Made by a program: the position numbers and the translations under genes
Notes under the pieces: model-generated
Told to the model about the DNA's origin: nothing
What the model saw: the letters and a program-made list of their open reading frames with translations, nothing else
The model's database searches: none
Part shown: positions 26,056 to 36,764 of the stretch, one piece after another
Position numbering within the stretch: the stretch's first letter is position 1
How the letters are laid out: each line of letters opens with the position of its first letter
Origin: Punica granatum
Taxonomy: Eukaryota > Streptophyta > Magnoliopsida > Myrtales > Lythraceae
Assembly (NCBI RefSeq): GCF_007655135.1
Contig: NC_045128.1
Location: forward strand, 33,264,811 to 33,328,810
DNA length: 64,000 nt
Direction: 5' to 3'

Positions 26056-26354
26056 GTTGGTATCAAAGCTGTTGCCAACCGAAGGAGAAGGCACGTGGAG
26101 TTTGAAGTTGGCGATTTTGTTTGGGCTGTCCTTACGAAGGATCGATTTTCTGCTAGTGACTACCACAAGCTCGCTGCTAGAAAGATTGGTCCTGTGGAGA
26201 TCGTTGAGAAGATAAATTCGAACGCCTATTGGCTTAAACTTCCCAGCCACATTCGTACTGCCGATGTGTTTAATGTTAAGCACCTGATTCCTTACACAGG
26301 TGATAGCTCGGACGATGACGATTCGAGGACGAATTCTCTCCACCCAGGGGAGAA
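26056..26354 (+). pseudogene. Integrase C-terminal fragment of a Ty3/gypsy polyprotein, copy 1
   Basis: The frame includes FEVGDFVWAVLTKDRF, AARKIGPVEIVEKI, NAYWLKLPSHI and VFNVKHLIPYTGD, the layout of the gypsy integrase C-terminal domain that follows the catalytic core. Everything from gag to the integrase core is absent: the frame starts about 30 bp after the primer-binding-like site. It ends in an acidic DDDDS tract overlapping the polypurine tract and then runs into the LTR. No ATG is at a sensible place, so I treat it as a polyprotein remnant. Confidence 0.75.
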
Positions 26355-26800
26355 TGATGCGGCAGAAGACCTGGCAAGTCGGTACCTAGAAAAAAATAGG
26401 TTCCGACGACCCTATTTCGAAGGAAATGGCCTCCGGAGCAAAACTCACCGCTTCGCCGTGATTTTTCGATATTTAAGGCAAATTCCATCGTTTAGAGCCT
26501 TAAACAGGCAATTTATGTTAATTAGGGTGTTTGTGCACTTTTTGAAAAGTTTAGTTCTTTTATGCAATTTAGGTTTTGTTAAACCCTATTTAAGCTTTCT
26601 GTAAGCCCTAAGGCAAAAGGAGTCGTCTTTTCGGATTATCAATAAAATTCAGAGCTTTCGTGCTTCGTCCAATCTCGGGTTCGAGTTTGATGCTTATTTC
26701 CTGGTATTCGTAGAATCAACAGGTATAGAAGGTTGTAGTTCCGGTATTCGTGCGCGAATCAACGAGTCTATGACGGTTACTCGCGTTGTACGCTGCGTCA

Positions 26801-27099
26801 GTTGGTATCAAAGCTGTTGCTGACCGAAGGAGAAGGCACGTGGAGTTTGAAGTTGGCGATTTTGTTTGGGCTGTCCTTACGAAGGATCGATTTTCTGCTG
26901 GTGACTACCACAAGCTCGCTGCTAGAAAGATTGGCCCTGTGGAGATCGTTGAGAAGATCAATTCGAACGCCTATCGGCTTAAACTTTCCAGCCACATTCG
27001 TACTGCCGATGTGTTTAATGTTAAGCACCTGATTCCTTACACAGGTGATAGCTCGGACGATGACGATTCGAGGACGAATTCTCTCCACCCAGGGGAGAA
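26801..27099 (+). pseudogene. Integrase C-terminal fragment, copy 2
   Basis: Same fragment as at 26056-26354, with the identical junction between the primer site and coding sequence. The frame stays open, with a few amino-acid changes (for example N/D, S/G, W/R, P/S at corresponding places). In this copy the frame meets a stop shortly into the following LTR, where copy 1 reads on. Confidence 0.75.
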
Positions 27100-27277
27100 T
27101 GATGCGGCAGAAGACCTGGCAAGTCGGTACCTAGAAAAAAATAGGTTCTGACGACCCTATTTCGAAGGAAATGGCCTTCGGAGCAAAACTCACCGATTCG
27201 CCTTGATTTTTCGATATTTAAGGCAAATTCTATCGTTTAAGGCTTTAAACAGGCAATTTATGTTAATTAGGGTGTTT

Positions 27278-27640
27278 TTCCTCTGACTCCTAACCCATGA
27301 GCTTCGATTGTGATAAAAAAAAAACAAAAAAAAAGATCGAAATAATTGTGGCCCGATCTGGGAATAGATATATCCATTGTGGCCTTTGTACTTGTTGGGG
27401 GAGGGGGGATCTTTCTTTGGTGCCTTCAAGTTGATTCCCGAGTGGAGCCCACCTGAATATTAACCATCTCTGCCACGTGGCAAACTTATATTATTAGTTA
27501 AATCGAAAAATAGCGAAAAATAAAAAGAAAAAAAGGAAAAATCCAAATTGAAAAAGATGACTCATCAGGTCGATCGCTCGGCGTACAGATATAGCAAAAA
27601 CGCCGGCACCTACAATCGGCAGAGCAGCGCCGTGTTCAAA
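27278..27640. promoter_or_regulatory. HAD-gene promoter region
   Basis: AT-rich flank with A-runs, followed by the presumed promoter and leader of the HAD-family gene. Contains the palindromic G-box at 27471-27482. Confidence 0.5.
27471..27482. promoter_or_regulatory. 12-bp palindromic G-box TGCCACGTGGCA
   Basis: Perfect palindrome around CACGTG, about 160-170 bp before the likely start of the chloroplast HAD-family gene. This is the classical light/ABA-associated bZIP/bHLH site class; its use here is inferred. Confidence 0.6.
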
Positions 27641-30512
27641 TGGATTGCCATTGTTCCAGCCACCTCCGGCCCTCTTCTCTGGTCCTCCCCCGCAATCCTT
27701 TCTCTCTGCTCCCACAATCCCAGCTATCCTCCAACCTCAGTTTCTCGGCGAGTCCCGCTTCCCCTCCTCTCGCTCCATTTTGAGCTCGAAGTTTCCGTTT
27801 TTCAATACCCCTGTAATTCGTTATCTAACGCGAGCGTCCTTAATCTCTCTCTCTCTCTGCAGAGATTGAAGAAGCATAGAGACAAGGCTCGCCATCGCCT
27901 TGTGATTAGAAGTGCGTGCGAGCCTGGCGATAGTGGCTGCGTTAATGGGTTCCCTGTGACCCCAAATAAGCTCTTTATGCAAGAGGTAGGTATTCGGTAG
28001 CTGTTCTTATTTCATCCCCTTTGTTCAAATTCTTGTTCTTGAGCTGAGCCCTGAAGTTTCATTGGAGGGCAGACTGTTTCATTTAGCTCTTCTGTTCTGT
28101 GGGTGCTTCAGGCAATTGGAGCTGAATATGGGGAGGGCTTTGAGACATTCAGGGCAGATGGGCCCCTGAAGATTGATGTTGTGAGCTACGAGTTCGCGTC
28201 TCTTACTTGTGATTGTCCGGTTTGAGTATGAGCTTGATGTGTTGGTGCTCTGAGTGCATTGTCTTGTCTTTTTAATATGTTCTTGTTCTGCATTATTTCA
28301 ATAGGACTTTCTGAACGATAGATTGCAAGAAGGGTTTCTTCAACGCATCCGTTATGCAATGAAACCGGACGAGGCTTATGGGCTTATATTCTCCTGGGAC
28401 AATGTCGTCGTAAGCTCTTCATATTTTAATTATTTGTATAGTATGAAGTATAACGTCGTGACGGGTTTCAATTCCTTGTTGATGCGATTAGAAAATTAAG
28501 TGAAACCTTTCTTTTAAAATTTATTGATGTTTTGAAGCATGTTGTGTTTCAGATTCGTTGGCTTTTTCAGAGGCGGAACTTTGTTGCTAATAGTTCTTAT
28601 GCTCCTTCCTCCTATAATTCACTCGTAATAGATAACATGTTACAGTTTGTGCATTAATATACTTCAGGCAGATAATAGGGCTTTAAAGTTGAACGCTTGG
28701 AAACAGCTTGCAGCTGAAGAAGGTATGTGTACATGGTCGGAACTCAAATAAACATAATGAATAGTCTCTTTTCGTTAAGCATGTATGAACAGTAAGATAG
28801 TTGGCTGTCAAAATTATCCATATTCGAGAACAGTATGGGTAATCTTTTCCAAGATCTTTTTTCATGGCCATTAGTAATTTGCTATAGTTAATCGGTTGTG
28901 CTTAATATTGCAAGGATTTCCTGCGTAATAAATTCTTTTGAAGTTATTGTCTCTGTATTATTCTGTACTGTGAAAATTAACCCTACAAAGTTTGGATGGG
29001 GACTAAGTCAAACAGGAAAATAGATTAGGATATAATTTATTTTTAATGCCGAGGGATACATGAGAATGCTATAATTTATCTGCTTTGCTCAAATGTCTTC
29101 ACAGGAAAAGAGATCCCTGAAGATGTCAAAGTCCAAAGAGACGTGCTCTGTGCAGGTGCTGATCATGTTTTGCGTAAGGTTTGGAAATAATTATATCTTT
29201 GAGGTCTTGCATTGTTATTTGGAATATTCAGTTTTGCTTTTGAGGTGCAATTGCATGGTATATAGGAAGCTTGAAAACAGGAGCAAGAAAAAAGAAAAAG
29301 TCGATCTCTTGCTATAATAAGTGACTACTGCATATTAGTCTCAGTCCATCTCGTACTTAGTATTACTGTATTTCCTGACTTCCTACAACAAGTCTCCTGT
29401 GACTGTCCCATTTAGTTACACTGAGAATTAAGTAGAGCCTTTGCATGAAATACTCTCAGGTATTGCTGTGGGATGAAGCAGGGGAAGAAATGGACAGGTT
29501 AAAGGCAAGGCTTGCCCAGTTGTATTACGATAACCTTCTACAAGTTAGACCATACTTCCCTGATCTGATTGGAAACTTATTTTTTACTTTGATTTAGTCG
29601 AAGTGGTGCTCATTTTTTTCTCCATTCAGCTTACAAAACCCATAGAGGGACTGGAAGAATGGCTAGATGCTATGCGTACAGCTCGAATCCCTTGTGCTGT
29701 TGTATCTAGTCTTGATCGGAAAAACATGGTGGAAGCCCTAGAACGCATGAGGCTTAAAAAGTATTTTCAGGTTTGTAATTGATGTCCTTCCAGAATCAGC
29801 TGGTCTTTTCTGATTTAGCAACTCCTGACCATTTGCTGCTCAATTTGGTCTGGAAATTGAATTTATCCTTCAACAGTGTAGCCGGCAATAGGGTTTAACC
29901 TTTTCTGAAGTGTGTTCATTCCAGTAAATCTGTTGTGCTCTTGCCATATAACATGATTTAGTTTGGAATAGCAGGCAATAGTTACAGAGGAAGATGGCAT
30001 GGAGTCTATGGCCCATAGATTTCTCTCTGCTGCCCTGAAGGTACTAAATATCTATTTAAAATCAATACAAGATGGTCATAGGGGAATAACGGAATAAATA
30101 TGATAGATCATAACTCCATTTCATGCCTTTAAATGGGGTGTCAATGCAGTTGGATCGAAAGCCATCGAAATGTGTCGTGTTTGAGGACGACCCAAGAGGA
30201 GTAACAGCTGCACACAATTGCACAATGATGGCTGTGGCACTAATTGGAGCTCATCCGGCGTAGGTTTTCACTAAGATGTTCATTAGTTTCGGGCACGCAA
30301 TATTATATTCTTGTTAGAGTGCTCAGTTGAGATACATCTGCAGGTACGATTTGGAGCAGGCTGATCTCACGGTTGCAAGTTTCCACGAGCTCTCGGTGAT
30401 CAACCTCCGGAGGTTATTCGCCAACAAGGGCTCCACGTTTATGGACCTTCAGAAGCAGATCACTGAGAAAGCTCCCCCGAAACGAAAGCTTACTATCGAT
30501 ACGATTTTTTGA
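27641..30512 (+). CDS. HAD-superfamily phosphatase-like protein (At3g10970-like), predicted plastidic
   Basis: Eleven exons; those I can fix are 27863-27985, 28112-28180, 28305-28409, 28668-28722, 29105-29178, 29460-29543, 29630-29770, 29975-30040, 30150-30259 and 30344-30512, all GT-AG and in phase (331 residues). HAD fold elements: motif I region GLIFSWDNVVADN, cap helices, motif II as VVSSLD, motif IV FEDDPRGVTAAH. The nucleophilic Asp of motif I is Ser, and the usual motif III KPxP loop Lys is missing, so catalysis is doubtful. Exon 1 is unsettled. The ATG at 27641 opens a Ser/Leu/Pro-rich, transit-peptide-like frame, but I see no convincing phase-0 donor in it; a frame open from 27557 reads straight into exon 2. 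Related plant proteins are annotated as riboflavin-pathway phosphatases. Confidence 0.85.
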
Positions 30513-31281
30513 TTCTTTCATAGAACTCATACCTTTTCTGCCTGCTCTTGCTGTAAATTAAGACGACTCATCCTCCCATTATTTTTCTCTACTTACAAGA
30601 GTGTTGTTCTGTTGTTGTTCCAGTGTCATCTGTTCACTATCTCTAGATAAGAGCTGGAGCCACCTCGATAACCAATAATCTTCGTTAGCAAATGCCAAGA
30701 ACATTTCAGGGTCTAATCGTGCATATTTGATATTTTACTGGGCAATGGTGGAGATCGGAAGACCGAAAGCTCAAGTAGATATGTTACCTAAGGTGTGAGT
30801 GAGAGAGACTGAGTATAATGGAAGGTATATTAAGTTAGTGAGCTGCGTGCTGGTTCAGTTTATAATGTAATGATCAAGGGAAGCGGCCTCAGTGATGAAG
30901 GGTCTGCGTTCGGCTCAATTGCCGGAAGAGCTTGGTTCAATCTTGAGCACAGCTGAATCGAGCTCGAGTAATTTAGTCTGAATCAATTCAAATCAAATTT
31001 GAAAACTCTAAACCTTAATTTTTTGTCGGTCTGAATTCTGAAATCCGAAAGTATAATTGGGTCGTGATTAATTAAATTCAGTACAATTTCATTGCACTCC
31101 GTTTCCAGCGCGATAACATGGTAAGCTGACGTGGCAGAGGATAGGGGCCCACTGGAATTCCCGGAGATCAGGGTTGTGGATATGCCCTTATCTTATCATC
31201 TTCTCCCATTATTATCATTGCTCAAAAACCCGAAACTCATTTGTTTTTTCTTTACCGGGAAAAACCGTTTCGCGGTCAAAC
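30513..31281. promoter_or_regulatory. HAD 3' UTR and uroporphyrinogen decarboxylase promoter
   Basis: Contains the HAD-gene 3' end and, close to the downstream gene, TGACGTGGCA at 31127-31136. No gene recognised. Confidence 0.5.
31127..31136 (+). promoter_or_regulatory. C/G-box hybrid TGACGTGGCA
   Basis: ACGT-core element about 150 bp before the uroporphyrinogen decarboxylase ATG. Such elements are bound by bZIP factors, including HY5, which controls tetrapyrrole genes in Arabidopsis. Its function here is inferred. Confidence 0.5.
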
Positions 31282-34200
31282 ATGGCTTGCATCTCCTCCT
31301 CCACCTCCATTTCTTCTTTCTCCGCTCTACCGGCGAGTCGGTCGAGATCCGCCGCCGTCTTCTCGTCGAGCTCCAGACCTCGGCAGAGAATCCACTGCAC
31401 TCTCGGAGGTACACACCTTACATCTTCTTCCGCTTCATTTTCTGGCATTTTCTGGTTGTAATGCCCTGGCACAGACTCGATTTGTGCCGCAGCTAGGGTT
31501 GAAACTGTCGAATTTCCCAAATCTTTGAACTGCGAGTTCATTCGCGCGCTGATAGTTTCGGAAGTTTGGCTGAGGAATGAAGATGACTTTGGCGCCAAGT
31601 TGTCGGAGCTGTAGTTAGGGTTGAAACGATAAGACTGTCATATTTGGTCCGAAAGCGATGCGAGTCAATTTGATGCGTCTCTACGTTCTGTAATTTGTGT
31701 TGGAGAGTTGAGTTGACTTTGGCATGAGCTCGTTTCCAATTTGATAACGTACGAGGTGATTTGACGCTCCAACACCTTCTGAGCATTATGTTGAGGACTG
31801 GAAATTACTTTTGCAAGGAACTCGTTAACATAATGGCAAGGGTTGGAATGATTTGAATTTTTCCAGTTTGGTAAACGTAACCCAATTGTACCAGTAGACT
31901 TTCGGGTCGGGAAATCATCGTTGGTGAAAGCGTGGGTAGCTGATCTTCTGTTTAAGACAGCTAGTCTCAAAACCCTATCTTTATGTTTCTAAGCATGTGC
32001 TCTGCTACTTAAATCCTCAGACCCCCGTTCAGCTTTATTTGATCTGGTAGGACTTCCTTAGGAATGTCTGTAGCGCCTTGGGTTAGGTGCATTACAGGAA
32101 TCTTGATCCACTCCAGGGCTTCCTCCTGTGGTATCGTGCTGTTTTGGAGTTCCAGAGTGGTCCCCGATATGTGATGGTATTGAACTTATTTTTGATGGTC
32201 TAAGACGGCTCAGGATTTTAGGGTGAACCACTCCCAGATTTCTAGGATGGTTAATGATTTCTGGGGCATCCCAATTTTCTTGTCACTTTTAAAAGGTTTC
32301 GGACATTTCAGTCAGTCAAACTTATTCTGCATAGCCTAGGGGATTCTGGTCCTTTCTGAATGTATCAGATGATTCCAGCAATGCTAGGGTGTGGCATTGG
32401 GTATAAATGGATTTATATGGGTTGGAGCACCTTGGATGTCTACAGTTGCATTGCTGTCTTTGAGGTTGTTATGTTCTCACTTCTGAGTCCCCTTATATTC
32501 CAGTGCAGTAAATGTTCTAAATGTTCAGAGCACTTTGACAATCACTTGTACTGAGTGCAAACACTCCTCATTTATAAATGCAATAGTATCCACTGGATGA
32601 ATTCTGGGATTCCTGATATGTTTCTCTACTATTTGAGAGGCCATCAAATTGTTATTTTCGAAGTGACATTTCCTAGATCTGACTCATTTAACCACAAGGC
32701 CGATCTCTCCATCATCTGCAACTTTGTTTGCGCTTGTATAAGAAGGATTTATGTACATTAAAGATCGTTTGTGAGGCAAATCATTGATCAATTATGTCCT
32801 GTAGTCTCCTGGTTCTTGTTTATTTTGGTGCATAAACTGATTGTCTCTTTCACAAAAATCTTTTAGGGACTGTAGCAGAACCAAAAACTACTGAGCCACT
32901 TTTGCTTACTGCTGTCCGCGGCGAAGATGTGGAGAGACCCCCAGTTTGGCTCATGAGGCAAGCTGGAAGGTACATGAAGGCAGGTCTATTCTTATTTCTC
33001 TATTTTCAACTGATTCTTGTGTCCTTATGCTGCATTATAACCCTTTGTGGAACTTTTGGTTCTTCCATTTTTTACGAAATTGACGACAGAATCAGTTATT
33101 GGGATAGAGGTTGGGCATGGACATTTGATGTCATCGTCACCTAGTAAAATTTTCCCACAGTAACAGTTGTCATCATAGTCACAGGCATAGCATCTTTTCT
33201 GTTGATTACTCATTCAAATTCACTAAATTTAGGATGAGGGATGTTATTGTTCCTTTTGCTGCATTTACAGGGCATGAGCTCTATCTAGTTGATGTGCTGG
33301 GTTTACCACTCAAAGATGGCTGGCTACATACTCTTTTGTCCTTTCTAAAATTTTACTGTGCTCATAGTAATTTATATCTTCAAATATGGTGGCTGCTTTT
33401 TTTCCTTCACTTCACCTTATGCAGTTCCCACTTTAGAATTAGGTGATTATGGGGATAGCAATGTCATGTTTTGGGTCTTGTATTTCTCATCTTCTCTTTT
33501 TCTTTTCTTCCTCTTAGTGGGTGTCAATTATCAATAGATTTCCTTGCAGTAGCTGTTACTTGTCTTTTTGTGATAAAAATAGGTGCTAGCTATATGGTTT
33601 ATTACCTCGGTTTCCTTATTTTAAGTCTTGCTTCTTGTGTTAAAATTCCTTATTACAGAGTTATCAAATCATCTGCGAGAAGTATCCCTCCTTTCGTGAA
33701 AGATCAGAGAATGTTGATCTTGTTGTAGAAATATCTCTCCAGCCATGGAATGTCTTCAAGCCTGATGGGGTAAATAGCTAGCCTCATTTCACCTAACGAA
33801 TTAAATGTATGCTTATCTCTTATAGCATCATTCAAATTAGCAGCCTTGTTATTATAAGTATCTGTTGCAATCTTGTCATTCACCTATGTGCTTTCCTCAA
33901 ATTTTTTTTTTTTTCGCCTTTTCATTTGCCAGGTAATTTTATTCTCAGACATTCTCACCCCACTTTCTGGGATGAATATACCTTTCGACATTGTGAAGGG
34001 CAAGGGTCCCATCATATTCAACCCTATACAGACGGCTTCTGATGTTGATCAAGTGAGAGAATTCATTCCTGAAGCTTCTGTTCCATATGTCGGGGAAGCT
34101 TTGAACATCTTGAGAAAAGAGGTATCTCATTGTCTAAGTAGAGACCAGTAGCTCTTCATTTTCATATTTTCAGTTATATCATAAATCTCTGTAGTTGATC

Positions 34201-35986
34201 TAAACTTACAGATATAAACCTCTATAGTTGATCTAACTTACAGATTCCACTATCTTATATTTTCGTTGTTGTGTTCGACCTCATAACCCTTTGCTTGGGA
34301 GTTGAACATCACACAGCTTTGCTTTTCTGGACTGGTATCTGTCCTTAGTACTCCAGTCTGAACTAAGTATGCCGGTGAATGAGAGTTGCATGGAGCCAAG
34401 GATAATGTCTATAGGCTGATGTGTAATTGACATATTTCCTTGATCTAGACACTGCAAGCAAAAATAAAAAAAGTAGTTTTGAAAAATGTTGAAGGAAAAG
34501 CAATTTGTTTTATGAGGATGCATTGTACAGAACCTGACCTGCTATCGCAGACAAAGAACTATAAGCATTATATAACAGATGGACCATCTTGCAGGTCGAT
34601 ACTAAAGCAGCAGTATTGGGTTTCGTTGGAGCTCCTTTCACTCTAGCATCCTACGTGGTAGAAGGTGGTTCATCGAAGAACTTCACAAAGATAAAGAGAC
34701 TGGCCTTCTCCCAACCCAAGGTAGTTTCATAACTTTTCAATAGATAGTTTGGGGGTAGTAGCACAGCCTATGGTACAGAACTGGATGCAAGCTGTTATGT
34801 TCATAGCTTAGAACTTGATTAATTACCATCGGTTCGATGGTACAATTTTCAGTTGATTACTATCTCTATAATTTATTGGGAAGAGAGCGAGACGATTATA
34901 GTATCTTATACATACTATAACCAATAGTGCTCCATGGAGCTGAATGCTAGCAGGTAGAGAAATTGAGGAGGAATGAAATGAGAATTTGGATGAGTGCTGA
35001 AATCAATGAATACAGGATGAAGTTGGCAGTATATAGTTGCTCTCATGGGGATAGTATGGAGAAACTCTTGCACATAGTTTTGGTATTTGAAAGGCTTAAC
35101 TAAGTTATGTGCTTGACTTAACAGATGGATTGAGTTATATATGTGAAATGGAATTTGATTAAATATCCCATCAGGAACATGATTTAGCTGAAGCTAAACT
35201 CAAAGAGTGGTGCAAAAGGAGTTGACTGATGTGAAAGGTTTCAATTTGGTAAACCATGGCTAAAATCAAATGTTTACTTGCATTTTCTGGGAGCTTAGGA
35301 GTCTTCTTGATTGCCCTCTTGTATTTTCCTTTTCCTCAGCTGTTGAAACATTTAGGAAGGCGGTGAATAAACTTTTCCAGAATATTCGCATTTTTCTATT
35401 TGAATATTAGATGCTTAACAGCTTGCTCTGTTTAGTCTTATGCACCTCCAAATGAATTGCTTGACACCAGGTTCTCCATGCGTTACTTGATAAGTTCGCT
35501 ACGTCCATGGCTAAGTATGTCAAGTACCAAGCTGATAATGGAGCCCAGGTCGTTCAGATCTTCGATTCATGGGCCACAGAGTTAAGCCCTGAGGACTTTG
35601 AGGAGTTCAGTCTTCCTTACTTGAGGAGGATCGTGGACTCTGTGAAGCAGACACACCCGAATCTCCCTCTAATCTTATATGCCAGTGGTTCAGGAGGCTT
35701 GCTTGAGAGGCTAGCCTTGACGGGTGTGGACGTGGTGAGCTTGGACTGGACAGTCGATATGGCTGAAGGGAGAAGACGACTGGGTGCTGATGTGGCCGTG
35801 CAGGGTAACGTGGACCCGGGCGTCCTCTTCGGTTCGAAAGAGTTCATCACCAACCGCATACATGGCACCGTCAGGAAAGCTGGGAAAGGCAAACATATTT
35901 TGAACCTTGGTCATGGTATCAAGGTTGGTACACCAGAGGAGAATGTTGCTCATTTTTTCGAAGTTGCCAAAGCGATTCGATACTAG
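31282..35986 (+). CDS. HEME2: Uroporphyrinogen decarboxylase, chloroplastic
   Basis: Converts uroporphyrinogen III to coproporphyrinogen III in chlorophyll and haem synthesis in the plastid. Exons: 31282-31408, 32867-32979, 33659-33769, 33933-34121, 34595-34720, 35471-35986; 1182 nt, 393 residues. The first about 40 residues are Ser/Arg-rich without acids, a transit peptide. Conserved pieces: [14 protein letters not shown] (signature 1), the catalytic-region [27 protein letters not shown] (signature 2), QIFDSWA, LDWTVDM and GNVDP. The second intron has no usable GT: the only junction giving the conserved YMK-SYQ is AAG|GCAGGT...ACAG|AGT, a GC-AG intron. Exons 4 and 5 start with Val codons, as family alignments require. 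It is convergent with ETG1. The symbol follows the Arabidopsis order; HEME1 cannot be excluded. Confidence 0.95.
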
Positions 35987-36764
35987 GAGATGTTCCCTTA
36001 GATTCCTTCTCATTTTTTGTCCCCTTTAATGGGGGATTGTGTTACTTAGCTTAGAATCATATGAAAGCCTTTCCATATTTTGCGTTTGAATCTTGCTCCT
36101 GCTAAAACTCATGGGGAGCAATTCCCTGGCAAAATAAATGGCATTGATGCCAATGAGCCTTTCCAATAGGGATGCTTATTGGTCCATTGTGGATCCAATA
36201 GTTAGACCTAGGAGGGCCCAACAAAAAGTCCATATGAGGTCCAAAGAAGCCAGAGAAACCCACTACATGCTTGGGTGAGATCCAGCCCAGGCCCAAACAC
36301 ACCCAATACGAAGCCCTACTTCAGCTCTAGTCCAGGGAGGCCCTGTATGAAGCCTACATCAGACCCAATTGTTTCCAGTAGAGGCCTAGTATAGGCTTAG
36401 ACAATACAGATTGTCTCTGGCGGGCTCATCACAAGCCCAATCTTCTCTACCTACTGATCGTTGTCTGAGCAAAACCTATCATTACATCAGCTCGCTTAGG
36501 TCCATTACTTTACATCTACAGAGCGTTACATGAATTGAAGATCGATTTTGTGGGCTATACAAAATTATTATTATATAATGATGATGGAGTTATAACTGCA
36601 AATATGAATTTTGGACATACATTACATAGACCCCCAACCCTAAGAATGAAACAAACGATTTGGTGGGAACTGGGAGATGCTGAAAGATGCAGAACATGAC
36701 GTTCGTTCGTGAAAATATTAACATGATAGAGGCGACATATGAGGGTCCCTGATCTTCTATGTTG
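35987..36764. other. Convergent 3' flanks of the decarboxylase gene and ETG1
   Basis: Contains the two 3' UTRs in opposite orientation. A C-rich stretch with repeated GGCCCA/CCCAGG words about 36180-36440 has no coding sense. No extra gene. Confidence 0.5.

Larger units (their letters stand above)
25806..27277 (+). mobile_element. Tandem miniature Ty3/gypsy-type array: LTR-internal-LTR-internal-LTR
   Basis: A 745-bp unit is repeated with no indel I could see in the offset (25806-26550, then 26551-27277). Inferred parts: truncated LTR 25806-26055; internal 26056-26354; complete LTR 26355-26800 (TG...CA, 446 bp); internal 26801-27099; truncated LTR 27100-27277. Each internal segment begins with TTGGTATCAAAGC (26057 and 26802), one mismatch from the usual initiator-Met tRNA primer site, and ends with the purine tract AGGGGAGAA just before the LTR TG. 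LTR borders are inferred from TG/CA, primer-site and purine-tract positions. The middle LTR contains AATAAAA near 26641. Confidence 0.7.

Noticed and set aside
33234..33446. Open frame inside a decarboxylase intron ([18 protein letters not shown])
   Set aside because: Would disrupt the conserved YMK-SYQ junction and has no counterpart in the enzyme family.
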